DNA of 64,000 nt. It comes from CAVUXJ01 sp963814975 (GTDB lineage Bacteria > Acidobacteriota > Vicinamibacteria > Vicinamibacterales > CAVVIG01). The first letter of the stretch is position 1, and each line of letters starts with the position of its first letter. Positions 1-9,140 of this stretch are shown one piece after another. A program made the translations under genes and the position numbers. The stretch is taken from the NCBI GenBank assembly GCA_963814975.1, contig CAWFFB010000031.1:1-64000 (forward strand), written 5' to 3'. The notes under the pieces were generated by a model that ran no database searches, was not told the DNA's origin, and was given only the letters and a program-made list of their open reading frames with translations.

Positions 1-39
1 AGCCAGTTCAGACGGGTTCGATCCCCGTAGCCCGCTCCA
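1..39 (+). tRNA. tRNA-Gly, 3' half only (cut by window edge)
   Basis: The first 39 bases are the 3' part of a tRNA entering from the left edge. An anticodon-stem strand (GCCAG) is followed by a T arm with a 5-bp stem (ACGGG/CCCGT, 12-28) around TTCGATC, then acceptor strand AGCCCGC, a U discriminator and an encoded CCA at 37-39. U73 with this acceptor fits glycine, probably UCC, but the anticodon lies outside the window. A tRNA 3' fragment left by an integrated element would look the same. Confidence 0.75.
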
Positions 40-376
40 CCTAAATCATTCTCGCTGCCGTATTTCGATCACGGCTGGAGCGCAGTTTCGTTGCCACCAT
101 GTTGCCGTAGCCGGACATGACTGTGCCGCGATTCCAGCATCCGAATCGCGACTTCGGTCGCCGCCGCTCAGGGTGCCGATCTCATTTGAACGGCCTCTTG
201 TCGAAAGACCACCCGCCGCTTAAGCAAGACCCAAGTGTAGACACACTCTATGCGACCCGCCCCGGCCGGACAGAACCCGCTAAATAAAGTAGACGGTCCT
301 CGCACGATGAGCCGACGCGACATAAGGCCTGAGGCCACTGTGTAGGTGCGTCGCCACAGGCAGGCTCTCGGCCTGG
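40..376. other. intergenic, no gene recognised
   Basis: Between the partial tRNA and the DUF418 stop codon I see no convincing ORF; reading frames here are antisense or out-of-frame shadows. The only feature noted is one copy of an 18-bp repeat at 286-303. Confidence 0.6.
286..303 (+). repeat. 18-bp direct repeat, copy 1
   Basis: AAAGTAGACGGTCCTCGC occurs here and again at 8889-8906, in both cases a few bases after CCGCTA and followed within about ten bases by TGAGCCG. Copy 2 overlaps the stop codon of a small secreted-protein gene. The function is unknown; it may be a piece of a dispersed intergenic repeat. Confidence 0.7.
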
Positions 377-1638
377 TCATGTTCCAGCGACGGCGCCGCC
401 GAGCGACGAGGAGCGCTGCGCTTCGCGGCGCAGCGGCTGCCGCTGCCAGTACGTCAGGGATCGCCACAGCCACTCCGCCGGTCCGAAGCGGTAGCGCGCG
501 AGCCACACCGGGCTCAGAGCAAGCTGGACCGCCCAGATCGTGAGGACGACCGCCAATTGCTCGGCGTAGTCGAACTGTCCAGCCAGGCCGAATCCCCAGC
601 CCAGGAAAAGCACGGACGCGACGATGCTGTGGAGGAGGTAGTTGGTCAGCGCCATCTGCCCGACGGCGGCGAGGGCCCTTCGCAGGCCGCTCAACGCGCC
701 GTGCTTGACCGCGAGGATGATCAGAGCGGCATAACCTATCGAAACGAAAATCGCGCCCGCGTAGTTCCAGAGGTCGAGAATGATGCGTTCAGGCAAGGCG
801 AAGCCGGCGCGATCAAGTTCGAGCGCGCCGTACGTGCAGAGCGCCAGTCCGATCGGAAGACAGAACGACGCGGTCAGGGCGTACGTCTTGGTCGGGCGGC
901 TGCCGTCCAGGAATCCCCACTTGTACAACGCCATCCCCAGGAGCATCATGCCGCTGCAGCGCCAGAGAAAGAACGTCAGGAAGATCACGGTCTGGAACAG
1001 GAATACGATCGGCGCGTGATTCGCGACCGTTTCGGTGTACGGCCCGAGCATCCATCCGACATGCTGGCGCGACTGCTCGGGCGTTGGCATCATGATGGCG
1101 GCTTCCTGCGCCCGTTCGGCCTCGCTCATCCCTTCCCAGCCTAGGCCGTGTGCAACGGTCAGCGCGGCGCCGATGGCCAGCACGGCGATCGACCCCGCCA
1201 GCAGCGCGCCGGGAGCCAGCCGGCGCACCCACCAGAGGATCAACATGCCGCAGAGCGCGTAGGGGACGAGGATGTCGCCGCCCCAGATGAAGTAGGCGTG
1301 CACGAGGCCGATGACCAGCAGCCAGCCCATGCGCCGGAACCACAGGCCGCGCGGGGGCTGGCCCGACGCCGTGAGCTTCGCGGAGTAGAGCAGCACGCTT
1401 GCACCAAAGAGCATCGAGAACAGGCCCATCATCTTGAGGTCGGACACCACGTTCGTGAAGAGGTACGCGAGACGGCTGGCGCCCAGTACTCGAACACCGC
1501 AGCGGGATACATATACGCGCTGAGGGGCGCGGCCATGCCGCGGATGTTCATCGTCAGGATGCCCAGAAGCGCGAAGCCCCGCAGCACGTCGAGGGTCTCG
1601 ATGCGATCCTGGCTGGAAACTGGGCTGGGATGAGACAT
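377..1638 (-). CDS. yeiB: DUF418 / YeiB-family membrane protein, one frameshift
   Basis: This encodes a multi-spanning inner-membrane protein of the DUF418 (YeiB) family, whose function is poorly known. The N-terminal signature RIETLDVLRGFALLGIL and the C-terminal block with SVGYA-like and LTNYLLHS motifs are both present. The ATG at 1638 follows a good ribosome site (GGAGGTAACCC). The frame breaks near 1470-1480: the N-terminal frame reads to FEYW and the rest resumes as AYLFTNVVSDLKMMG in another frame. Restoring one G in the GGG run at that point rejoins them, so a sequencing or recent single-base deletion is likely. The combined product is about 420 aa, normal for the family. Confidence 0.8.
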
Positions 1639-2302
1639 GGGTTACCTCCGGATGCTTGCGGATGTTATCTCAATCCTCCAGGCGGTAACGAATGAGAAGA
1701 CGGAAGATGCGTTCGTCGGACGCCTGCGCGATGAAGCGCAAAGGGCGACACCACCGCCGCCTTCGATAGCTTTCACCTATGCCGAGAATGCACGGTTCGC
1801 CGGACAGGGCCATCGCCGCGCGGCCGTGCCGCTCGGAATGCCGACTATGCCCTTCATGAGAGAAGATGTTGCTGCCTTCCAGCGTGAAGCAGTTCGGACC
1901 CCGAGAGCCGAACGACGGGCCGCGGACGGTCTTGGAACTCCTGCCGGGAGAGCCCTCACGTGGTGAGCCTGCCCGCGACGAGATCGGCGAACCAAGAGGA
2001 CACAAGCATTACATCAGAGTCGAACCGACGGGGGGGCAACGCTCCGGAGATGGTTACACGCTCGGCACAGAAACCAAGACAAACGACTGGAAGGCTGCGT
2101 CGCGTGGGTCGTTTTCCCTGAGCAAGGCAGGCCGGAGATCAAATGCGCAGTGGCCATCTCGTTCCTTTATCCGTGTGCGCCTAGACAGTATGGCTGTCAC
2201 GACGGCTCGTCAGTAGAAAGTGACCGACCGTCCTCGAGTTCTCGTGGATTATGCGGAGCGTCTGTTCAACGGCGCACAGCACCACACGCGAGGAGGTCGG
2301 TC
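1639..2302. other. intergenic, no gene recognised
   Basis: This stretch lies upstream of the divergently oriented DUF418 gene. Open frames exist on both strands but none shows recognisable domains, codon bias or ribosome sites. The last 80 bases probably belong to the left end of the IS110 remnant that starts at 2303. Confidence 0.5.
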
Positions 2303-2494
2303 ATGGGGAAACGTAACATGTTTGTCGGGCTGGATGTCCACAAAGACACGATCGACGTGTCCATCGCGGAGGGCAACCGCCGGGGCGAGGTCCGTCACTA
2401 CGGCGTGATTGCGAGTGATCTCGAGCCGCTCGATAAAGTCGTGCGCGCGTTGCGCGCGCCAGATCGGACCCTGCATTTTGTGGACGAGGCATAG
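2303..2494 (+). pseudogene. IS110-family transposase, N-terminal fragment
   Basis: The first 63 residues of an IS110-type DEDD transposase: MGKRNMFVGLDVHKDTIDVS carries the first catalytic Asp in the GLDVHK motif, and the frame continues to LHFVDEA, the usual region of the Glu. An ATG at 2303 follows the strong ribosome site GAGGAGG. The ORF then stops at TAG because the sequence switches to a different, oppositely oriented IS110 fragment. About 80 percent of a normal transposase (roughly 340-400 aa) is missing, so it is inactive. Confidence 0.8.
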
Positions 2495-2652
2495 TGGGCG
2501 GTACCGCAGGCCTCCATCACCAGGTGCGCCGCCGGCTGGCTCGCGAGGAACCGCTCGAATTGCGGTCGGGTCAGTCGGCGCCGGCCGATGATTCGCCAGG
2601 CCGCGTTGGCCAGGGCGAGCTCGAAGACACTGTTAGGCGCCTGCTCCCAAGA
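2492..2652 (-). pseudogene. second IS110-type transposase fragment, opposite strand
   Basis: Read on the minus strand, this stretch encodes a segment including FELALANAAWRIIGRRRLTR and ending LVMEACGTAH. That is the region around the conserved Glu of another IS110 subfamily. It is not in any ORF with a start codon. It abuts the plus-strand IS110 fragment exactly where both proteins reach their EA motif, so the two remnants are fused head-on near 2490. Confidence 0.6.
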
Positions 2653-2760
2653 GCACCCGCGCCTTCAAGTATTGGACCCTTCGACTTACGCTTTACAGGC
2701 GCGGCCGGATCCAGATCGTGCTCGTTGAGCAGGTGCCACTTCGTGAACCCGCCCACCTGC

Positions 2761-4195
2761 TCACCTACCGTCACGAATCGCAGCGGGCAGGGTCCAACGC
2801 TCCTCACGTTGAGGATGAATAATGCGGTAGTAATACAGAAGGGCAACAGCCACTACTATCAGTGAGGCCGCGATGCCAGATGGGGTGTCGATGAAGGACT
2901 GATATAGCAGGCCGAGCGTAGCGACAATGAGCGCGAGTCGCGGAAGAGGCCACAAGGGCATGCGGTATCCACTGTCTTGCTGGTGGCTTCCGGCTCTTAC
3001 CAGCAGTGCCGAGACACCTACCGTGCCGAAATTAATAATCCCCCTGGCCGGCTGTCGCCGTGAGCAGCCAGCGAAGCGGAACGAACGACATCGCCACCGC
3101 TGCGGCGCCAATTGCAAGGGTGGCCGCGACCGGTGTCCGAAACCGGACATGAACACTCGCGAGCAGTCGATCGACGGCATCGGGCCACGAGCGGTCCCGC
3201 GCGGATGCGAAGAGAATGCGAGCCCATACGTTGATCACGACCACCATGGCATTGATGATCGCCACCGCAATGCCAAGATTCATCGCCGCACTTAGACCCG
3301 AGCCGCCGCGTTCCCGAACGAACTGGCTGATGGGCGATGCCGCCGTCATGAGCCCAGTAAGCGAACCGGCGCCAATGATGACGGCGGCCAAAGGCACGAC
3401 CTGAATCACAACAAGAGCCGCCAGTGAGGCCAGGATGGCACGACTCAACTGTCGACCCGAACCGGTAGTCTCCTCCGCGAAGTACACGACGTTTTGGAAA
3501 CCGCCCAGCATCAGGACCGCGAGAGGAACCAATGGCAGTAGTGTCGGCCACTCGCCGGCCGTGAGGGCGCCGGCCGGGTCGACCCTTTGCTGGGAGGCGA
3601 GCACCTCTATCCCCCGACTGGGATGCGCCAGGCCAAGTACTGTCAGCACCAGGAGCACCAGCAGCTCGATGCCGAGGAATCCGCCGGCGATCCAAGAGTT
3701 GGCGCGGACGCTGAGCGTTGCAATGACGGTCGCGAAGACGAGGGCCAACACGGCCGTGCCCGTTCCCGATAGAGCCGGCCATACGACCACGATAGACTCG
3801 GCGGCGCCCGCGCCGAGGATTGCGCCCACCGCCGGACCAGCGACGATCGTCAGCAGAAGCAGCGCAAAGCCGACAGGCCTTCCGAGGATACGCGCTGCCC
3901 ACGTGTACTCCCCTCCGGCGATGGGATAGGTGGCCGCAAGCTCTCCGTAGCAAATCGCCGCGCACGCCGCCACCGCCGCGGCCGTCAGCATCGCCAAGAC
4001 TGAAGCGCCGCCCAGCGCGGCGATCAGCACCGGCGCCATGATGAACACGCTGCTACCGGGAGACGCCGAAGAGACCGCCAGGAAGACGCTCTCCGCGACG
4101 CTCAATGAGCGCGACAGTTCCTGACTGTACGCACCAGCACGGCCCTCGGTAGCAGTCGCCTCGATCGGTTCCCAATCGTTCATAGGCTCAGTCAC
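2761..4195 (-). CDS. APC-family amino-acid permease, one frameshift
   Basis: This is a cytoplasmic-membrane transporter of the amino acid-polyamine-organocation superfamily, with about 12 hydrophobic segments. The N-terminal repeat has the typical SASPGSSVFI and ELAATYPIAGGEYTW motifs. The main frame stops at 3032 after LRWLLTATAGQGDY; the last 90 or so residues (from INFGTVGVSALLVRAG) continue in another frame to 2761. Removing one base from a GGGGG run at about 3046-3050 joins them into a normal product of about 475 aa. The start may be GTG at 4195 or ATG at 4183; neither has a strong ribosome site. Substrate is unknown. Confidence 0.75.
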
Positions 4196-4544
4196 GACCG
4201 GTAATCGTTTCGGCGCCTAACGAAAAGGGGTTCATCCGCATTGCTCCGATGATCGGTGTGAGCACCAACGCGGGCTCTGTGCGGATAAACCCGGTTGGAC
4301 TGAACCGCGTGGCCTGTACTGTCGCGACGCTATGGGGATTGTAAGGCTGCGGGGGCGTGACGCGATGCCACTTTCGATCGACACCCCTGGGGCGTGGACG
4401 AGGGCTGGTGTCGCGAAGCCGGCCAACTGTCTATCATCGTGCCCCGGCGGATGGTCGATCTCATCTCCCAAGACCGGGCGAGGCAGAGCCCGATCGACCG
4501 GACGCGCGTCCGCCGTGGTCGACCGGAGGTGAAAGTCGACGGGG
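4196..4544. other. intergenic / IS91 flank
   Basis: This lies between the permease start and the end of the IS91-type transposase. No coding frame is convincing. It probably contains the terminal end of the IS91-like element, but I cannot place a boundary. Confidence 0.4.
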
Positions 4545-5580
4545 TCATGAGGTGTCCACGGGTGGAGACCCACGCACGAGGATCGCGGTGATCGGCATCC
4601 GGCCCTCGCCACACACGGGACAGCGCAACAGGTCGACGCCGGTGAGCCGGTATAGCAGTCCGGCGACCGATTCGGGCGGGGCGTCCTCGATCGGCGGGGC
4701 TGCGAGGAGCGCCCGGCACTGAGTCAACGTGCGTCGACGCGTGCGATTCGCGAGCAGGCCGAAGTGGCGAATGCGCATGAAGCCGCTCGGCACCACGTGC
4801 AGGAGAAAGCGGCGAAGGAATTCGTCGGCCTCAAGCGTCATCACCTTCACGCGGTCGTGGTCGGCATAGTCCTTCCACCGAAACCGCACGTGGCCGTCAT
4901 GATGATCGAGGAGCCGATCATTGGAGAGCGCGACGCGGTGGGTGTACCGACCGAGGTAGTCGAGCACCTGTTGGGGACCGGCGAAGGGCCGCTTCGCATA
5001 CACGATCCAGTGGACCGCTCGAAGGCGACGGAGGAACGCCGTGAAGGCGGGGCGGTCAGCCAGATCGGCGGTGCCCGCTGCGAAGGTCAACTGGCCCGCG
5101 TCGAACGCCCGTTGTAGGCCGGCAAGATATTTCGCGCGAAAGACGATGGACAGGGCCCGGACGGGAAACAAGAACGTGGACCGACCGGCGATCCACCGTG
5201 ATCGGTCAGCCGCCAAGGCGCCGCCGGTGACCAGACAGTGCAGATGTAGATGCTGAGCGAGGGTTTGTCCCCACGTATGCAGCATCGCGGTAATCCCGAT
5301 CGTACCGCCGAGATGCCGGGGATCGCGCCCGAAGGTGAGGAGGGTATCGGCGGCCGCCCGGAAGAGGAGCGTGTACATCACGCGCGGATTTCCCTGCGCG
5401 AGGGCGTTAAAGGCATGCGGGAGCGTGAAGACGACGTGGAAGTACAAAATAGGCAACAGGTCGGCGCGCCGTGCCACGAGCCACCGTTCTTGGGTGAGCG
5501 TGGCACTTCGGGCAATGGCGATTGCGGCACGAGTTGTACGTGATGCGCACCCGAGCGGTCAACCCACAGGGGACTCAACA
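4545..5580 (-). pseudogene. IS91-family (HUH) transposase, frameshifted
   Basis: Rolling-circle transposase of the IS91 family. The main frame (start 5477) has the HUH motif as HLHCLVTGG, the tyrosine region YLGRYTHRVALSNDRL, and a C-terminal CPVCGEGRM zinc knuckle. The N-terminal zinc-binding part lies upstream in two other frames: SCRNRHCPKC around 5520-5545 and VDRSGAHH around 5550-5570. At least two indels therefore break the gene. The catalytic core is complete, so the element could be recently decayed or only mis-sequenced. Confidence 0.8.
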
Positions 5581-5668
5581 CCGGCCTCAGTCAACTGTCG
5601 CTCTTCTCGGTCACTACACCGCGAGCACGCGTGTGTTGAACCGTCGACTGTAGACAAAGCCTCAGAGG

Positions 5669-5926
5669 TCAGTTTGGCGGCTCAAGTCCGATCACGCTGT
5701 CAACCCACGCTGTGGCTGCCGCTTCAGACATATCCGGCTTGAGTGTGATCGCATTTCGAATCAAACGTGACCGATAGTGGAGCACGGTCTTCTTGGTCTT
5801 CCCGAGGCTGGTCACGAGTTGCCTGAGTCTTCGCTCCCACTCGGCAGCTTCGCGGATCCTTGCGAGGTCGTCCATGTCGTGCGCGAACCGTTCCTCGTCC
5901 TTTAGACGTTCGTCGTAGTCTGACAT
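5669..5926 (-). CDS. small hypothetical protein (85 aa)
   Basis: An 85-residue, charged, probably helical soluble protein starting MSDYDERLKDEERFAHD, with a run of Arg/Glu-rich sequence (residues 20-60). It has a purine-rich ribosome site (GGGGGGAA) about six bases before the ATG. I do not recognise a family. It stands alone behind the IS91 remnant, pointing the same way. Confidence 0.55.
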   Translation of the reverse strand: MSDYDERLKDEERFAHDMDDLARIREAAEWERRLRQLVTSLGKTKKTVLHYRSRLIRNAITLKPDMSEAAATAWVDSVIGLEPPN

Positions 5927-6577
5927 GCCAGTTCCCCCCGGAGACTAAAGGATTTCTTCCAATCCAAGCCGTGTCACGCGCTGGCTGTCTCGCCGGGATC
6001 GAGCGGGCTGTGAAAATCCGGCGGCTTCTCCGGAAACCCCTCGACGTTGCAGCGCGGACAGGGGTCGCCCGGTCCTCGACAGTCGTCGTGCGGCCACGGC
6101 GATCCGGATGCGCCTCACAGATCCAGCGGGGGCGCTGACATTGATCGCGCGCGTCGCCCATCACGCGCTGCCTTTCCCATCCGCTTTATCAACCCAAATC
6201 TTCGTCATAATGCTGCCGGGGTCAGGTAACCCTAACACTTGCGACGAGCATCACGTCATTTGTTGTGGTCGATTGTTTGGGCTTGGACCCTAACATTGCC
6301 GCCACGGCCTCGATGAGCATCGATCACACATTGCATATCAGCACCCGCCGGCTGCGTCACCGCCGTGCTTCCGCCGTGGTCGGCGTCCGAGGCGCGGGCG
6401 CACACGGTACAGTGGCGGACGAAGGGCGGAACGCGATCGAGAAAGGTGGTGGGGAGGGTTGGACGTCGTTACGACGCTCACTTGGTTCGACAACTTTTCG
6501 CAAAGCAGAAGGCAACCTGCGGTGTGACACGCGTCGATGTGTCATTCAAGCGCGACGCAGTCGTCACGGTCATTGAC
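5927..6577. other. intergenic, no gene recognised
   Basis: About 650 bases without a supported gene. The open frames on both strands (for example 5860-6138 and 6265-6576) have low-complexity Arg/Ala/Gly composition typical of non-coding GC-rich frames. Confidence 0.5.
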
Positions 6578-6718
6578 ATGAAGCTGACGTGCCCGATGTG
6601 CGGCCACAGCATCAAAGGCTCCATCCAGGAACACGATATGCCACAGGTCGTGGCACTTCTCGTGACGCACATTGACTCTCAATCTGTGGGCTGCCGGTTC
6701 CCCCAGGACGAGCACTGA
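6578..6718 (+). CDS. possible 46-aa zinc-knuckle protein
   Basis: From the ATG at 6578 the frame encodes 46 residues starting MKLTCPMCGHSIKG, with one CxxC pair and a His/Asp-rich tail. The composition is protein-like, but there is no clear ribosome site and the frame is open much further upstream (from 6365). It could be a small zinc-binding protein or a degraded gene. No family is recognised. Confidence 0.35.
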   Translation: MKLTCPMCGHSIKGSIQEHDMPQVVALLVTHIDSQSVGCRFPQDEH

Positions 6719-6959
6719 TGTGCCCCAACGGTGTGAAACCCCTGCATGGGCGCCGGACACCCGTGCGGCCGTGACGGCATCCCGCAGGATAATGTCGCAG
6801 GTGACGATGAGCCGGGAGGATGTTACAGCGCCACGGGCCGTCCTGTCCGAGCGTGATCTCGTCCACTCAGACCCGGAAAGCCACGCCTACGGACGGACAC
6901 GTCGGCGCGCAGATTGCTGAACCGATAATCGCCGTCAGGCGTCATGAACGAGGTGAGTG

Positions 6960-7806
6960 ATGGGAGCGCGTGCCACATGGAAGGGCTTTCTCAAGATCAG
7001 CTTGGTCAACATCCCCATCAAGGTATTTCCGGCCACCGAATCGAGTGGGTCCATCTCATTTAATCAGCTTCATGGCGAGTGCCAGACCCGTATTCAACAG
7101 AAACGCTGGTGTCCCACCTGTGACCGAGAGGTCCCGCACGACGAACTCGTGAAGGGTTACGAGTTTGAGAAGGGGCGATACGTCATCGTGTCTGCCGAAG
7201 ACATCGACGCCGTTCGGCCCGAGTCGACGAGGGTGATCGATCTGGTTCAGTTCGCCGACGAGTCGGAGTTCGATCCCATGTACGTGGAGCGCGCGTACTA
7301 CCTGGCGCCTGATGGCAAGACGGGGAGTGACGCGTTTGCCGTCATGCGCGAGGGGATGCAGGGAAAGATTGGCATCGGCAAGCTGGCGCTCTACGGCCGG
7401 GAATACTTGGTGGCCGTGAAGCCCAAGGGCCGCGGCATGGTGATGTACACGCTGCACCACGCCGGAGAGCTTCGCACGATGGAGGGCATCGATGAGCTGA
7501 ACAGCGTGCCCGACGACGGTGAAACCACAAGAGATCAACCTGGCGCGCCAAGTGATCGACACGTTCAATGCGCCGCTCGATCTCGCCAACTATCATGACG
7601 AGTACGTCGAAGGCTTACAGAAGGTGATCGAGGCAAAAGATTGCCGGTCAGGAGATCGTGGCGCCCTCGGAGCCTACCGCCCCGCGGGTCGTCAACCTGA
7701 TGGACGCCCTGAAGAAAAGCCTGGACACGGTCAGCGCAGGCAAGAAGAAACCGCGAAGGCCAGCGTTGGAAAGTCCGAATCCAAACGGTCACGTAAGGCC
7801 AGCTAA
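6960..7806 (+). CDS. ku: Ku DNA end-binding protein, three frameshifts
   Basis: Bacterial Ku binds double-strand DNA ends and recruits LigD for non-homologous end joining. The ATG at 6960 follows GAGGTGAGTG. The core is clear: ATWKGFLKISLVNIPIKVF at the N terminus, the CPTCDREV zinc-like pair, and VIVSAEDIDAVRPESTRVID. The frame breaks near 7518, 7638 and 7752. The last two are repaired by changing AAAA to AAA and AAA to AAAA, giving EAKIAGQEIVAPSE and GKKKTAKASVGKS, then a Lys/Arg-rich basic tail ending at 7806. The repaired length of about 282 aa is typical. No ligD lies nearby. Confidence 0.88.
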
Positions 7807-8142
7807 TCCTTTGTGGTGGTTCGGCAAGATCGAGTCGAGACGAGACAGCCGCTGATCATGTTCACGGTACGATTCACCAGATTTCAAATGGCGGGGTCGC
7901 TTTGACCGACTGGCAGGAGCCGCATTTATCGCTCGGGCGTAGGTCGGGGTTATAGGCACCGACGTTTCTCGCCGAGGTTCAGAGGGGGAAAGGCTATTCA
8001 CCGACCGTTTGTTGAACCTAGCCTCGCCAACCCCTCATTTGCCCCGGCTTCCCTACCAAGAAAACGAAAGCGCCTACCGCGTTCGACGAGCAACGCCCGC
8101 TGGCTCGGGGTGAGGGGCTTGCGCGGCGCTTCGATCCCAGTA
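7807..8142. other. intergenic, no gene recognised
   Basis: Nothing recognisable between the end of ku and the transketolase-like fragment. A minus-strand frame runs through part of it (7998-8288) but it is the wrong frame of the fragment beside it. Confidence 0.45.
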
Positions 8143-8256
8143 TCAGGCAGAACACGCGTCGAGTCGAGCCGGCATCGCGGCCGAGAGCGCGAGGCCGCCG
8201 GCCAGGCAGATGCCATAGCCCAGGCTGCCGGTGGCGAAGAGGATGTCGTCGATGCC
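8143..8256 (-). pseudogene. possible transketolase N-terminal fragment
   Basis: On the minus strand one frame reads GIDDILFATGSLGYGICLA, then GGLALSA and, after a slip, TRRVFCLI. This resembles the transketolase motif GSLGHGL followed by a RVFVL-type strand at the thiamine-diphosphate site. Only about 40 residues are visible and there is no start. It looks like a relic; confidence is limited because the match is short. Confidence 0.35.
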
Positions 8257-8474
8257 GGCGGCTGGCGGCAGTGGAGCGCCGCGAGCAAGCTTTAACGCAC
8301 GTTCACGGGTTCCCTTGCACGCTCACTCACGCTCATCGCGATGGTGATCGGTGGCCTGATGTTCATGTTCGGAGAAGCCGGCGGGCAAGCCCTGGCCAGC
8401 AGGTGGCGCGGTTCTTGCTTCTTGAGTCGAGATGGCGGCCAATGGATCAACAACTCGAATATCCGGTAGGCAAG

Positions 8475-8895
8475 GTGTTCACCAGCATCTTGAGCCTGGC
8501 ATTCGCCTGTGCGGTGCTGGGGTGGCTTGTCCCGGCCACAGCGATACCGTCATTCAGTCTGAAGATTTATCGGACGCGACGTTCGTCGAGATCCGCACCA
8601 GCAGCGGAAGTGTCGTGATGAGTGGCGAGCTCAGAAATCACGTTGATTCGCTCGGGAATGTTGAAAAGGACGCGGCGCTGCTGGGACGAGCGGCTGAACG
8701 GGTCATCGGAGAAATTGAAATCGAAGTACCCGGCAGGACTCCCCCAATCCACGCCAGGAACTCGAAGTTGATGTGATCTCGCTTGAACCCCGCACGACCT
8801 ACCACGTCTTCGTCAATGACCTGCGTGCAGCAACGTTCATTACCGATGATCGCGGCAGCGTCGATGAGGAATTCGTCTTCACACCGCTAAAGTAG
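8475..8895 (+). CDS. small secreted protein, two frameshifts
   Basis: The pieces join into a secreted protein of about 140 aa. A signal peptide (VFTSILSLAFACAVLGWLV, cleavage near ATA) lies in one frame. The mature part, from DATFVEIRTSSGSVVMSGEL, is in the next, and the end, from QELEVDVISLEPRTTYHVF to FTPLK, is in a third. The second break at about 8741-8745 is repaired by one extra C in a CCCCC run. The mature domain is beta-rich and I do not recognise a family. The start is uncertain (GTG 8475 proposed). Confidence 0.5.
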
Positions 8896-8906
8896 ACGGT
8901 CCTCGC
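8889..8906 (+). repeat. 18-bp direct repeat, copy 2
   Basis: Identical to 286-303. The TAG at 8893-8895 inside the repeat is the stop codon of the small secreted-protein gene. The context after both copies is also similar (TGAGCCG). Confidence 0.7.
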
Positions 8907-8984
8907 CGGCATCCTGAGCCGTCCGTCGCAGCACTGAACCTGCCACGGTAAAGGAACAAACCCCCGCCGGTCGCGTGTCCAATG

Positions 8985-9140
8985 TCTCCAAATCTTTCCA
9001 CGCTTTCGGCCCGGATTGCCGTCAGGCAAGCGGAGCACGTCCTCCGTGCCGCCGGAACCGAGCTGCATGTAGCGCTGTGTCGTCGACAGGTCGGTGCGGG
9101 TCAGCCCCTGAATCGCCCCGTGCCGGCGCGGACGCGTCAT
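8985..9140 (-). pseudogene. tyrosine recombinase, C-terminal fragment
   Basis: The minus-strand frame reads AIQGLTRTDLSTTQRYMQL followed by a short tail. This is the C-terminal region of a phage-type integrase, where the conserved Tyr of the nucleophile motif sits in TTQRYM. The upstream catalytic domain is absent. The fragment lies directly against the 3' end of the kinase gene, whose stop codon overlaps its first codons. Confidence 0.55.

Noticed and set aside
557..1144. Plus-strand open frame of 195 codons
   Set aside because: Antisense to the DUF418 gene, with low-complexity composition and no ribosome site.
3018..3965. Minus-strand 315-codon frame
   Set aside because: Out-of-frame shadow of the APC permease; Arg/Gly-rich composition typical of wrong frames in GC-rich DNA.
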